This document shows positions 6,048 through 15,702 of a stretch of 50,880 nucleotides of DNA, one piece after another. Source of the DNA: Oscillospiraceae bacterium (lineage in GTDB: Bacteria; Bacillota; Clostridia; Oscillospirales; Ruminococcaceae); NCBI GenBank assembly GCA_030533325.1, contig JAUNJJ010000012.1:1-50880 (forward strand), given 5' to 3'. Under the pieces are notes generated by a model, which saw nothing but the letters and a program-made list of their open reading frames with translations, did not search any database and was not told the DNA's origin. The stretch's first letter is position 1. Each line of letters begins with the position of its first letter. A program made the position numbers and the translations under genes.

Positions 6048-8783
6048 ATGAGTAAGATTAAATCGTTTACATCAATTGCAGTAGCCGGAATAATGGCGCT
6101 TTCAGTTTGCTCCTCGTATATTTTTTCGCCATACGCTGGCGAAACAGTTTATGCAGGTCAGCAGCTTGGTCAGCTGAACTTTGATGACGGAGTAGGCCTT
6201 CCGTGGCATATCTGTGAATCAGAAACAGGTAAGATGGATTTTGAAATCAAGGACGGATGCTACCAGATAACAATCGTTAATCCGGGCGGAGCTTCAAACG
6301 GAGGAGAAGACAGATGGGACTGTCAGTTCAGACACAGAGGACTGAAGATTGTTGCAGGACATCAGTATGAAATATCATACGAGATAACTGCCAGCAATGC
6401 CGGACAGTACTACACAAAAATTGGTAACCTTGACGGTGATGTCGAACTCTGGCACAGCAATACAAATGACGGAGATTTTGGCGCCAACTGGGGAATGATT
6501 CCTCTTGAGGCAAACAAGCCAAAGAAAGTAAACATGACATTTACCACATCGCAGAGCATGGAAGTCGCAGAGTGGGCATTCCATCTTGGCGGTGACGGTC
6601 AGTATACTCAGGGTGGATGTTTCCCGGCGGGTACAGTTATCAAATTTGATAACATGTCTCTGGTTGATAAGACCAGCGATGAAAATGACTATGTTGCAGA
6701 AGAGAAGTGGGACAGAGCCGGAATCATAACAAATCAGATTGGATATTTTCCTGAGGGTGAAAAGAAGGCTACTCTTCTTTCTGATTCTTCAAAATCAGTA
6801 AAATTTGAACTCAGAGATTCTGACGGAAAGAAAGTATACGGTGGCAAGTCAGAGCCAATGGGTTTTGATGCTGATTCCGGTGACGAGGTTCATCTTATTG
6901 ATTTTTCTGAATTTGATGAAGAGGGCGAAGGCTATTATCTTGTGGCAGATGATGCAGAGAGCCGTGAATTTTCAATTAAAAATAATCTGTATGCAAATAT
7001 GCTTTATGATTCACTTAACTATTTCTATCAGAACAGAAGCGGTGTTCCGATAGAAAGTCAGTATATTTCATCAGGCGATGCAAATACACTTGCCCGTGCT
7101 GCAGGACATAATCCTGATAACTGTGCTACAGAGCTTGTATGGGGATATTCGGACAGCTATTCACTCGATGTAACAGGCGGATGGTACGATGCCGGAGACC
7201 ACGGAAAATATGTTGTAAACGGCGGAGTTTCGCTCTGGACAATGCAGAATCAGTATGAACGTTCGCTTCATAATGACGATGTTAATCAGGATCTCTACGG
7301 AGACGGTGCACTTAATATTCCTGAGAGCGGAAATGGTATCCCTGATATTCTTGATGAATCAAGAGTTGAGCTTGAATGGATGATGACCATGATGGTTCCG
7401 GATAATTACAAATATGCCGGAATGGTACATCACAAGGTGCACGATGAAAAGTGGACAGCACTTGCTGTTGCTCCGGCTGATGATGACAAGGTTCGTATCA
7501 TAAAACCTCCGACGACAGCTGCGACACTGAACCTGGCTGCCTGTGCCGCACAGGGATACAGACTCTGGAAGGATTTTGATAAAGACTTTGCTGATACATG
7601 CCTTGAAAATGCAGAAAAAGCTTACAAGGCAGCTCTCGATAATCCTTCAATGTTCGCACCTCTTGATGAATCAATAGGCGGCGGGGCATATGGTGACGAT
7701 AATGTAGATGATGAATTCTACTGGGCGGCTTCAGAACTTTATCTTGCAACAGGGAACGAGGACTATTACAGGGATCTTACAGACTCAAAGTATGCGTTTT
7801 CTGTAGAAACAGAACTTAACGGCGGTGAAGACAACGGAACAGTCGGAAGTTTTGACTGGGGAAATGTTGCTGCACTCGGTACAATGTCTCTTGCAACTGT
7901 TCAGGAAGGACTTTCCGATAAGGAAATCAAGGAAATCACAAAGAATTTTGAAGACGCCTCCGAATACTATATTGATATTGAGGGCGAACAGGGATATGGA
8001 ATTCCGATAAGGGCTTCAGAAGTAACAACAAAGGACGGCAGCAAAATAGAAGGATATCCGTGGGGTTCAAACTCATTTGTAGTAAATACAGCTATCATTA
8101 TGGCTTATGCGTATGACCTTACTGAAAATGACAAATATCTTGACGGTGCAAAAACAGCACTGGACTACATAATGGGAAGAAATCCTCTTGACAACTGTTA
8201 TGTAACAGGATATGGTACGCACAGTTCGGAAAATCCTCATCACCGCTGGTGGTCAAATCAGGTTGATAATCAGTTTCCTTCAGCCCCTGACGGTGTACTT
8301 GTGGGCGGACCTAACTCAGGTCTTCAGGATCCATGGGTAAAGGGTCTTGGATGGAATCCGGGAGAAAATGCTCCTCAGCTCTGCTATGTTGACCATATTG
8401 AAGCATGGTGTACAAATGAATGTACAATTAACTGGAATGCACCTCTTGCCTGGATGACAGGTTTCTTTACAGATGAGCCGATAAGAGAAGTCGGTGCTCT
8501 TAAATATGATGACGGTTCAGATGATGAAGAAGATAATGAGAAGGAAGAAAAGCCGGTAACAGAAAAGAAGAAAACAAACAATGACGATGATAAGGACACG
8601 AAGGAAGTGTCAAAGGATAAGGATGATGATTCAGATCTGAGCTTTGCAGAAAAGGCCAAGGCAAAGATTAAGGATATATGCGCATATATCGGTGCCGGAG
8701 TAGTAGGTCTGCTTGTGCTTATTGGTCTTGTAAACGGTCTTGTTACACTGGTAAAAGGAATATTTAAAAAGAAGAAAAAGTAA
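6048..8783 (+). CDS. Cell-surface GH9 cellulase with C-terminal membrane anchor
   Basis: A 911-residue glycoside hydrolase family 9 protein, expected to be an inverting beta-1,4-glucanase. Order: signal peptide (1-36), CBM4-type beta-sandwich (about 40-210), CelD_N-type Ig-like domain (about 222-312), GH9 (alpha/alpha)6 barrel (about 315-815). Catalytic signatures are the DAGDHGKY segment with D381 and D384 (base/nucleophile water), NPHHR, and the TNE-C-T-I-N-W-N block with catalytic acid E791. After the barrel comes a 55-residue Asp/Glu/Lys linker, one transmembrane helix (about 878-902) and a KKKKK end. It has no dockerin, so it should sit on the cell membrane facing outward rather than in a cellulosome. 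AAAGGA precedes the ATG. The TTG-starting recQ gene follows after 23 nt. Confidence 0.9.
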   Translation: MSKIKSFTSIAVAGIMALSVCSSYIFSPYAGETVYAGQQLGQLNFDDGVGLPWHICESETGKMDFEIKDGCYQITIVNPGGASNGGEDRWDCQFRHRGLKIVAGHQYEISYEITASNAGQYYTKIGNLDGDVELWHSNTNDGDFGANWGMIPLEANKPKKVNMTFTTSQSMEVAEWAFHLGGDGQYTQGGCFPAGTVIKFDNMSLVDKTSDENDYVAEEKWDRAGIITNQIGYFPEGEKKATLLSDSSKSVKFELRDSDGKKVYGGKSEPMGFDADSGDEVHLIDFSEFDEEGEGYYLVADDAESREFSIKNNLYANMLYDSLNYFYQNRSGVPIESQYISSGDANTLARAAGHNPDNCATELVWGYSDSYSLDVTGGWYDAGDHGKYVVNGGVSLWTMQNQYERSLHNDDVNQDLYGDGALNIPESGNGIPDILDESRVELEWMMTMMVPDNYKYAGMVHHKVHDEKWTALAVAPADDDKVRIIKPPTTAATLNLAACAAQGYRLWKDFDKDFADTCLENAEKAYKAALDNPSMFAPLDESIGGGAYGDDNVDDEFYWAASELYLATGNEDYYRDLTDSKYAFSVETELNGGEDNGTVGSFDWGNVAALGTMSLATVQEGLSDKEIKEITKNFEDASEYYIDIEGEQGYGIPIRASEVTTKDGSKIEGYPWGSNSFVVNTAIIMAYAYDLTENDKYLDGAKTALDYIMGRNPLDNCYVTGYGTHSSENPHHRWWSNQVDNQFPSAPDGVLVGGPNSGLQDPWVKGLGWNPGENAPQLCYVDHIEAWCTNECTINWNAPLAWMTGFFTDEPIREVGALKYDDGSDDEEDNEKEEKPVTEKKKTNNDDDKDTKEVSKDKDDDSDLSFAEKAKAKIKDICAYIGAGVVGLLVLIGLVNGLVTLVKGIFKKKKK

Positions 8784-8806
8784 AAAATAAAACGGAGAGA
8801 TGGTAA

Positions 8807-10642
8807 TTGGACAAGAGAGATATACTGAAAAAGCATTTCGGACATACTGATTTTCGCAGCGGACAGTCTGAACTGATTGATAATATTCTTGCCGGAAGAG
8901 ATGTTCTCGGCATAATGCCTACCGGTGCCGGAAAGTCAGTGTGCTATCAGGTTCCGGCCTTGATGATGGAAGGAATTACACTTGTCATCTCTCCGTTAAT
9001 TTCGCTTATGCAGGATCAGGTTATTTCTCTCCGTGAGTCGGGAATAAGTGCAGCATATATAAACAGTTCAATGACTGCAGCGGAATATTACAGAACAATG
9101 GAAGCAGCCATTAACAATGAGTATAAGATTTTGTACGTTGCTCCTGAACGGCTTTCTTCTGAGGATTTTATAAAGCTTTCCGAGAATGTTCATATCTCAA
9201 TGGTTACAGTAGATGAAGCACACTGCGTGTCTCAGTGGGGTCAGGACTTCAGGCCGAGTTATCTGAAAATAGCAGATTTTATGGATTCGCTTGATTACAG
9301 ACCTGTTCTCAGTGCATTTACTGCAACTGCTACAAAGGAAGTAAAAACTGATATCAGTCTCATCCTGAGACAGAATGATCCTTTTGTAATCACCACTGGT
9401 TTTGACAGAAAAAATCTTCGGTTTGCGGTTGAAAAACCAAAAGACAAAGACAGGGCAGTACTGAATCTTCTCCGCGAATACAAGGGCAGAAGCGGGATAA
9501 TCTATTGTTCCACAAGAAAAAATGTTGAACAGCTCTGCGATATGCTGGATAAATACGGATTTTCTGTTACCCGATATCATGCCGGATTGTCTGATGCGGA
9601 ACGTGCAGAAAATCAGGATGACTTTATATATGACAGAAAAACCGTTATGGTGGCTACAAATGCCTTTGGAATGGGTATTGATAAATCAAATATATCTTTT
9701 GTAATACACTACAATATGCCCAAAAATCTTGAAAGCTATTATCAGGAAGCAGGAAGAGCCGGACGTGACGGTGAAGAGGCTGTCTGTACACTTCTTTACA
9801 GCGGTGCCGATGTAAGACTTAACCAGTTTCTTATTGAAAAGGGCAGCGACGTGAACGAAGAATTTACTGATGAGATGAAGGAGTCTGTAAGGGAAAAAGA
9901 CAAGGAACGTTTAAAGTACATGACGTTTTACTGTACTACAAATGAATGTCTGAGGGAATACATGCTTCGTTATTTCGGAGAAAAATCTTCTTCATTCTGT
10001 GGAAACTGCAGCAACTGCAGCGGAAATTTTGAAACAGCTGATGTAACGACAGAAGCTCAGAAGATTGTATCATGTGTGTACAGAATAGCACAGAGAAACA
10101 GGAGTTTCGGAAGAATTATGATTGCAGATATCCTGCACGGGAGCAAAAATCAGAAAATTCTGTCACAGGGACTGGATACACTTTCTACGTACGGAATAAT
10201 GTCGGGAGAGACTGTACATCGAATCTGTTCTATTATGGATTATCTCATAGAAAAGGGATATCTTGTTCTTTCAGAAGGTGATTATTCAGTTGTAAAAATG
10301 ACTGCAAAGTCTGCTGAACTCCTGAAGGGAAATGTAAAGATATCCATGAAGCTTCCAAAGGAAGAAAAAAATACAAAGAAAAAAACTCTGGAAAAAAATA
10401 CATACGACAAATTTGATTATGATGATGCTCTCTTTTCGGAACTTCGTGTTCTCAGAAACAAACTCGCAATGGAATCAAGTGTTCCGGCGTATATTGTGTT
10501 TGCAGACGCTGCTCTTCGTGATATGTGCAGAAAGATGCCCGTTACAAGGGAAGAATTCCTGAATGTATCCGGAGTTGGTGAAGCAAAGGCCGATAAATAC
10601 TCAGAAGCATTTACAAGTCTGATACGAAATTTTAAAAAATAA
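8807..10642 (+). CDS. recQ: ATP-dependent DNA helicase RecQ
   Basis: A 611-residue superfamily 2 helicase that unwinds DNA 3'-5' for recombination and repair. Walker A is TGAGKS (39-44), the DEAH-type box is VDEAHCVSQWG, the motif VI region reads QEAGRAGRD, a zinc-binding RecQ-Ct cluster follows (CTTNEC, then FCGNCSNC), and an HRDC domain closes the protein (about 535-611). The length matches full RecQ. The start is TTG at 8807 with CGGAGAG (8793-8799); a nearby ATG at 8800 is out of frame. It is 23 nt downstream of the GH9 gene with no terminator between, so read-through is likely despite unrelated functions. Confidence 0.95.
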   Translation: MDKRDILKKHFGHTDFRSGQSELIDNILAGRDVLGIMPTGAGKSVCYQVPALMMEGITLVISPLISLMQDQVISLRESGISAAYINSSMTAAEYYRTMEAAINNEYKILYVAPERLSSEDFIKLSENVHISMVTVDEAHCVSQWGQDFRPSYLKIADFMDSLDYRPVLSAFTATATKEVKTDISLILRQNDPFVITTGFDRKNLRFAVEKPKDKDRAVLNLLREYKGRSGIIYCSTRKNVEQLCDMLDKYGFSVTRYHAGLSDAERAENQDDFIYDRKTVMVATNAFGMGIDKSNISFVIHYNMPKNLESYYQEAGRAGRDGEEAVCTLLYSGADVRLNQFLIEKGSDVNEEFTDEMKESVREKDKERLKYMTFYCTTNECLREYMLRYFGEKSSSFCGNCSNCSGNFETADVTTEAQKIVSCVYRIAQRNRSFGRIMIADILHGSKNQKILSQGLDTLSTYGIMSGETVHRICSIMDYLIEKGYLVLSEGDYSVVKMTAKSAELLKGNVKISMKLPKEEKNTKKKTLEKNTYDKFDYDDALFSELRVLRNKLAMESSVPAYIVFADAALRDMCRKMPVTREEFLNVSGVGEAKADKYSEAFTSLIRNFKK

Positions 10643-10660
10643 TACAATTTTCATTATAAG

Positions 10661-10694
10661 GCAGATGGATGACATAAAATCCATCTGCTTTTTT
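10661..10694 (+). terminator. Terminator after recQ
   Basis: Stem GCAGATGGAT / ATCCATCTGC with an 8-nt loop, followed by six T. Confidence 0.9.
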
Positions 10695-10747
10695 GTAATC
10701 CACTGATTAATTTGCAGAATAATATATTAATATTGCAGAATATATCA

Positions 10748-10776
10748 TTGAAAACCATTTTTTGATGCTGTATAAT
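10748..10776 (+). promoter_or_regulatory. Promoter of the dockerin GH9 gene
   Basis: -35 TTGAAA (10748-10753), 17-nt spacer, -10 TATAAT (10771-10776). Transcription from here would give a leader of about 140 nt. Confidence 0.75.
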
Positions 10777-10805
10777 GAAATCATTGACAAGTATGAATGT
10801 TTAAT

Positions 10806-10904
10806 CGGGCTCTGGTTTATTTGGTTTTAACAAAAATTTAATTAAGAGGTTAGTTGCACATTGTACTATTGTTTCAGAGTCCGGGCTGATTGTGTGATGT
10901 GCAA
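10806..10904 (+). promoter_or_regulatory. Structured 5' leader of the dockerin GH9 gene
   Basis: Two long-range pairings cross each other: CGGGCTCTG (10806-10814) with CAGAGTCCG (10875-10883, one G-U pair) and TTGCACAT (10854-10861) with ATGTGCAA (10897-10904). They interleave, so they are either exclusive alternatives or a pseudoknot. The ribosome site TGGAGG (10912-10917) is 8 nt beyond the last arm. No known riboswitch was recognised. Confidence 0.4.
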
Positions 10905-10924
10905 AGTTAAATGGAGGTTTTTTA

Positions 10925-13522
10925 ATGAACAAATTTGCAATTAAAGCAGCTGCAGTTTGTCTTTCTGCAGCAATGATGTCAGCAGCAATGTTTCCTTCAG
11001 TATCAAATGTTAAGGATTCTGCAAAGAACAGCATTGTTTACGCAGCAGGAAGCAAGGTTGGACAGAACTTAATCGAAACACCTGACTGCAGTTCAACCAA
11101 GGGTTACGGACTTTACCTTGCAGGCGGCGCAGTAGCAACACTTTCTTCAAAGGATGGCGCTCTTGATGTTAACATTACGAACGTAGGTACACTTAACTAC
11201 GGCGTTCAGCTCAATCATGCTATTATTCCGCTTTACAAGAACGGTGTTTACAAGCTTAGCTTTGATATAAAGAGTGACGTTGAAAGATACACAGAAGCAC
11301 TGATTCAGATGGACGGCGGAGACTATACATCGTATGTATGGACAGACTGTGATGTTACAACAGAATGGCAGACAGTAGAAAAGGAATTTACTATGGAGTA
11401 TGATTCTGATATCTGCTCAAAACTCTGTTTCAACATGGGTAATCAGAAAGCTGATGCTGACAAAAATCTTGGTGCTCATCATTTCTATGTTGACAATATT
11501 AAAGTTGAAGTTATTGATGACAGTCAGGTAGATTACAGCACATTCCAGCAGGAAGAAGCACCTGTACTTACAAATCAGCTCGGATATCTCCCTGATGCAC
11601 AGAAGGTTGCAGTTCTCCGTGGCGAAAAGCTCTCTGATTCATTTAAGGTTGTTGATGCTTCAGGCAAGGAAGTTTTCGAAGGCAAGATTTCAGCACCAGT
11701 AGAAAACAAATCAGCTGCAGAAACAAACTACTATGCAGATTTCAGTTCAGTTAAGACTCCTGGTAAATATAAAGTTGTATGGGGCAGTGCTGAATCATAC
11801 GAATTCGAAATCGGAGAGAAAGTTTACAACAAACTTCTTGATGAAACAGTATACATGCTCTACACACAGAGATGCGGATGCGAAGTAAAGAGTACATCTA
11901 TTTCACACCCTGCATGTCATGATTCAATGGCAACAATTTATAAGACAAATGAAAAGATTGATGTAACAGGCGGATGGCACGATGCCGGTGACTACGGCAG
12001 ATACGTTGTTCCTGCTGCAAAGACAATAGCGGATCTTTTCATTGCATATAACGAAAACAAGGATCTTTTCGGTGATTCAACAGGTATTCCTGAAAGCGGT
12101 AACGGTGTTGCTGATATTCTTGATGAAGCACGTTATGAACTTGAATGGATGCTTAAGATGCAGGACAAGAAGACAGGTGGTGTTTATCACAAGGTTTCAT
12201 GTGCTCAGTTCCCGGGTACAGTAGGTCCTGAAGAAGAAACCGACGAACTCTTTGTTACACCTGTTTCTTCAACAGCTACAGCAGATTTCTGTGCTTCAAT
12301 GGCTATGGCGTATGAAAACTTCAAGGATATCGACAAGGATTTTGCTGGTAAGTGTCTTGATGCTGCAAAGGCTGCATGGGGCTATCTTGAAGCAAATCCG
12401 AACTATGTATTCGTAGATCCTAAGGTGGATATCACAACAGGTGACTACGCAGACTTTAAGAATAACGATAAGGATGAAAGATACTGGGCTGCTGCACAGA
12501 TGCTCAGTGCTACAGGCGAAAGCAAATACGAAGATGCTGTAAAGCAGCTCGCTGCTAAAACAGGTCTTGGCTGGTCAGATATGGGCGAATATGGTTCATT
12601 CGCATATCTTTCAATGGACAGCTCAAAACAGAATGCTGAATTAAAGTCAAAGATTGAAGCAGCAGTTCTTGACAGAGCAAATCAGCTTCTTAACCTTTCA
12701 ACTAAGGTAAATCCATATGGTGAAGCTCTTGGTATAGATGCAAAGACAGAGGTTCAGAAGTATTTCTGGGGTTGTAATATGGACGTAGCTAACTACGGTA
12801 TGCTTCTCAGTCTCGCAGAAAAGATTGAATCCGGTAAGGGTTACAAGGAAGCAGCTGCTGAACAGCTTAACTACCTTCTCGGTAAAAACCCTCTCGGAAA
12901 TTGCTTTGTAACAGGTTACGGTACAAAGTATTCTGAGAATCCGCACCACAGACCATCAAGAGTTGCAGGCGTAACAGTTCCTGGTATGCTTGTGGGCGGT
13001 CCTGACGCTGCACTCGAAGACAACATTGCAAAGGCTTACCTTAAGGATGCAGCTCCTGCAAAGTGCTATATTGACCATGCAGACAGCTACTCAACAAACG
13101 AAGTTACAATTTACTGGAACTCACCTCTTACAGCACTTATTGCTGATGTTCTTTCTGTAAAGGCTGACGCTCCTGAAATACCTGCTGAAACAACAGTTTC
13201 AGAAACAACACCGGCAGTTACAACATCAGAACCTGTACAGACAACAGTATCTGAACCGGAAGTAACAACTGTTACAACTACAGAAACTCCTGAACAGACA
13301 ACTGCTGACTCATCAGAAGATTTCCTCCTCGGAGACGTAAATCTTAACGGCGTTGTTGATATCACAGACGTTACATATGTATCACTTTATGTGATAGGCG
13401 ACAACAGAGATTTCAGTGACGTACAGATTAAGGCTGCGGATGTAGACAAGGACGGAAGAATCCTGACAGCAGATCTTGCAAGAATGCTTCAGTATGTTAA
13501 GAGAGTAATCACTAAATTCTGA
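10925..13522 (+). CDS. Cellulosomal GH9 cellulase with C-terminal dockerin
   Basis: An 865-residue secreted GH9 beta-1,4-glucanase. Order: signal peptide (1-40), CBM4-like domain (about 45-205), Ig-like CelD_N domain (about 213-300), GH9 barrel (about 305-755), Thr/Ser/Pro/Glu linker (about 757-800), type I dockerin (about 803-862). GH9 signatures are VTGGWHDAGDYGRY (catalytic Asp pair), NPHHRPS and STNEVTIYWNSPL with the catalytic Glu. The dockerin has two Ca-loops, GDVNLNGVVDITD and ADVDKDGRILTAD. It should be carried on a scaffoldin by a cohesin, unlike the membrane-anchored GH9 at 6048. TGGAGG precedes the ATG. It is a single-gene unit with its own promoter and terminator. Confidence 0.93.
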   Translation: MNKFAIKAAAVCLSAAMMSAAMFPSVSNVKDSAKNSIVYAAGSKVGQNLIETPDCSSTKGYGLYLAGGAVATLSSKDGALDVNITNVGTLNYGVQLNHAIIPLYKNGVYKLSFDIKSDVERYTEALIQMDGGDYTSYVWTDCDVTTEWQTVEKEFTMEYDSDICSKLCFNMGNQKADADKNLGAHHFYVDNIKVEVIDDSQVDYSTFQQEEAPVLTNQLGYLPDAQKVAVLRGEKLSDSFKVVDASGKEVFEGKISAPVENKSAAETNYYADFSSVKTPGKYKVVWGSAESYEFEIGEKVYNKLLDETVYMLYTQRCGCEVKSTSISHPACHDSMATIYKTNEKIDVTGGWHDAGDYGRYVVPAAKTIADLFIAYNENKDLFGDSTGIPESGNGVADILDEARYELEWMLKMQDKKTGGVYHKVSCAQFPGTVGPEEETDELFVTPVSSTATADFCASMAMAYENFKDIDKDFAGKCLDAAKAAWGYLEANPNYVFVDPKVDITTGDYADFKNNDKDERYWAAAQMLSATGESKYEDAVKQLAAKTGLGWSDMGEYGSFAYLSMDSSKQNAELKSKIEAAVLDRANQLLNLSTKVNPYGEALGIDAKTEVQKYFWGCNMDVANYGMLLSLAEKIESGKGYKEAAAEQLNYLLGKNPLGNCFVTGYGTKYSENPHHRPSRVAGVTVPGMLVGGPDAALEDNIAKAYLKDAAPAKCYIDHADSYSTNEVTIYWNSPLTALIADVLSVKADAPEIPAETTVSETTPAVTTSEPVQTTVSEPEVTTVTTTETPEQTTADSSEDFLLGDVNLNGVVDITDVTYVSLYVIGDNRDFSDVQIKAADVDKDGRILTADLARMLQYVKRVITKF

Positions 13523-13558
13523 TTGATTTCGTGACAGCATTATAACAATACAGAGTTT

Positions 13559-13600
13559 AACAGGGAGTTATATCATTTTCAGATATAACTCCCTGTTTTT
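13559..13600 (+). terminator. Terminator after the dockerin GH9 gene
   Basis: Stem AACAGGGAGTTATATC / GATATAACTCCCTGTT with a 7-nt loop, running into a T-run. Confidence 0.92.
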
Positions 13601-13612
13601 TGTTAAACAGAT

Positions 13613-13635
13613 TTATCCAAAAAATTTTTGGATAA
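13613..13635. repeat. Near-perfect palindrome before the ACT-domain gene
   Basis: TTATCCAAAAA, one central A, TTTTTGGATAA. It lies just upstream of a -10 TATAAT at 13663-13668 that has only a weak -35. It could be a regulator site or a second terminator. Confidence 0.5.
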
Positions 13636-13709
13636 AAGCTTTTATTTTCAGAATGATTGTGTTATAATATATAAGTGGAAAAAATATATGTAAATCGGAG
13701 GATTATATA

Positions 13710-13979
13710 ATGAGAGCAGTTATTACTGTTATAGGTAAAGATAATGTAGGTATTTTAGCCAGGGTAAGTTCTGTTTGTACAAAGTACAATGCAAACGTAA
13801 TTGAAGTTACACAGTCTGTTATGCAGGATCTTTTCGCAATGATCATGCTTGTTGATATTTCAGCACTTAACAGGGACTTCGTAATTCTCGCTGATGAGAT
13901 GACAGCACTTGGCGAAGAACTTAAATTATCTATACATACAATGCATGAGGACATTTTTAATTCCATGCACAAGATCTGA
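13710..13979 (+). CDS. ACT domain protein (UPF0237)
   Basis: An 89-residue protein that is almost entirely one ACT domain: the start RAVITVIGKDNVGILARVS is the typical beta-alpha opening with the ligand-loop Gly. ACT domains bind small molecules, often amino acids, and regulate partners. A GGAGG site precedes the ATG. It is followed after 18 nt by a UPF0210 gene; this pair (ACT UPF0237 plus UPF0210) recurs in Firmicutes, so the ACT protein may be a regulatory partner of the larger protein. Ligand and process are unknown. Confidence 0.9.
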   Translation: MRAVITVIGKDNVGILARVSSVCTKYNANVIEVTQSVMQDLFAMIMLVDISALNRDFVILADEMTALGEELKLSIHTMHEDIFNSMHKI

Positions 13980-13997
13980 TTAAAGGAGAAATTATAA

Positions 13998-15356
13998 ATG
14001 TTAAATGCATACGATATACTTGAAACCATCCGAATGATTCAGGATGAATGTCTTGATATCAGAACTATAACAATGGGGATTTCACTGCTTGACTGTATCG
14101 ACAGCGATATTGATAAGGCATGTGAAAAAGTCTATAACAAGATAGTGACAAAGGCTGCAAATCTTGTAAAGACCGGTGAACAGATTGAAAAGGAATACGG
14201 AATTCCGATTATCAACAAGAGAATTTCCGTAACACCTATCTCAATGATCTGTGCAGCATGTGACAGGAAGGAGCCTGTAAAGTTTGCTCTTACTCTTCAG
14301 AAGGCTGCAGACACATGCGGTGTAAACTTCATCGGCGGTTATTCAGCACTTGTTCAGAAGGGCTTCAGTGCCGGAGATCTTGAGCTTATTAACTCTATTC
14401 CGGAAGCACTTTCAAGAACTTCAAATATCTGTTCATCTGTAAACGTTGGATCTACACGTACCGGTATCAATATGGACGCTGTAGCACTTATGGGAAAGAT
14501 AGTTAAGGAATCTGCAGAGATTACAGCTGACCGTGACTGTATCGGTCCTGCAAAGCTTGTTGTTTTCTGCAATGCAGTAGAAGATAATCCGTTTATGGCA
14601 GGTGCTTTCCATGGTGTGGGTGAACCTGACTGCGTAATAAACGTCGGTGTATCAGGTCCTGGTGTAGTACGTGCTGCTGTTGCAAAGTATCCTGATGCTG
14701 ATATTTCTCAGATTGCTGATGTAATCAAAAAGACAGCATTTAAGATCACACGTATGGGTCAGCTCGTTGGTTCAAGAGCATCGCAGATGCTTGGTGTTCC
14801 GTTTGGAATTGTTGATCTTTCACTTGCTCCGACTCCTGCAGTAGGTGACAGTGTTGCCTATATTCTTGAAGAGCTTGGTCTTGAAACCTGCGGTATTCAC
14901 GGTACGACAGCTGCACTTGCACTTCTTAATGACGCAGTAAAAAAAGGCGGCGTAATGGCATCTTCACATATCGGAGGACTTTCAGGTGCCTTTATACCGG
15001 TTTCGGAAGATGCTGGTATGATTGCTGCTGCAGAATCAGGTGTTCTTCAGCTTGACAAGCTTGAAGCCATGACAGCTGTATGCTCAGTAGGTCTTGATAT
15101 GATTGTTATTCCGGGAGAAACACCACCTTCGACTATTTCTGCTATTATTGCTGATGAAGCCTGTATTGGTATGGTAAACAACAAGACAACTGCAGTGAGA
15201 GTAATTCCGGCAGTAGGTAAAAAAGAAGGCGACGTTCTCGAATTTGGCGGACTTCTTGGACATGCTCCGGTTATGAAACTCCACAGCGGATCTGCTGAAA
15301 AGTTTATCGCAAGAGGCGGAAGACTGCCGGCACCAATGCACAGCGTTAAAAACTAA
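13998..15356 (+). CDS. UPF0210/PFL family protein
   Basis: A 452-residue cytoplasmic protein of the UPF0210 (DUF711) family, recognised by [21 protein letters not shown] at the start and the Gly-rich blocks [25 protein letters not shown] and [14 protein letters not shown] structural link to glycyl-radical enzyme folds has been suggested for the family, but it is not shown to be one and I see no C-terminal glycyl-radical motif. It has an AAGGAG site and sits between the ACT gene and the V-ATPase operon; the 31-nt gap to the next gene has no visible terminator, so co-transcription with the V-ATPase is possible. Function unknown. Confidence 0.88.
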   Translation: MLNAYDILETIRMIQDECLDIRTITMGISLLDCIDSDIDKACEKVYNKIVTKAANLVKTGEQIEKEYGIPIINKRISVTPISMICAACDRKEPVKFALTLQKAADTCGVNFIGGYSALVQKGFSAGDLELINSIPEALSRTSNICSSVNVGSTRTGINMDAVALMGKIVKESAEITADRDCIGPAKLVVFCNAVEDNPFMAGAFHGVGEPDCVINVGVSGPGVVRAAVAKYPDADISQIADVIKKTAFKITRMGQLVGSRASQMLGVPFGIVDLSLAPTPAVGDSVAYILEELGLETCGIHGTTAALALLNDAVKKGGVMASSHIGGLSGAFIPVSEDAGMIAAAESGVLQLDKLEAMTAVCSVGLDMIVIPGETPPSTISAIIADEACIGMVNNKTTAVRVIPAVGKKEGDVLEFGGLLGHAPVMKLHSGSAEKFIARGGRLPAPMHSVKN

Positions 15357-15387
15357 AAAAATTAACTGAACTTTTTCACGGGGTATT

Positions 15388-15702
15388 ATGATGGAAAACC
15401 TGGTAAATAAAATAATAGAAATCGACAGCATGGCTGATCAGCGTCTTTGCGACGCTGAATCTGCCAGTGAAAAACTCAGAGAAAATACTGAAAGAGAAGC
15501 TGCCAGTCTGAAAGAAGATTTAAGAATAAAAGCCGAAAAAAGAATGTCAGAAATCCGCAAATTTCATCAGGATGAAACACGTGAAATTCTGGCAGGAATA
15601 GATAAAGAATGCAATGAGAAAATAAGCCAGCTTGATGAGGCTTTTAACAAACAGCACTTATCAATCGAAGACAGTATTTTTCGTGCTATAGTAGGTGAGT
15701 GA
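15388..15702 (+). CDS. V-type ATPase peripheral stalk subunit (G/H-like)
   Basis: A 104-residue, highly charged, Glu/Lys/Arg-rich helical protein with a long coiled-coil pattern and few hydrophobic residues. Its place as first gene of the V-ATPase operon and its size match the stalk subunit called G or H (NtpF in Enterococcus), which pairs with subunit E to form the peripheral stalk. Assignment rests on context and coiled coil, because these subunits diverge strongly. Two adjacent ATG codons at 15388 and 15391 are possible starts. The stop overlaps the start region of subunit C. Confidence 0.75.
   Translation: MMENLVNKIIEIDSMADQRLCDAESASEKLRENTEREAASLKEDLRIKAEKRMSEIRKFHQDETREILAGIDKECNEKISQLDEAFNKQHLSIEDSIFRAIVGE

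Noticed and set aside
8384-8845. Long leftward open frame antisense to the GH9 C-terminus.
   Set aside because: It is the shadow of the Lys/Asp-rich linker and membrane helix codons; no ribosome site or recognisable domain.
13998-15356. Pyruvate formate-lyase or other glycyl-radical enzyme.
   Set aside because: The UPF0210 (PFL) label is only a family name; no C-terminal glycyl-radical motif or activating enzyme was seen.
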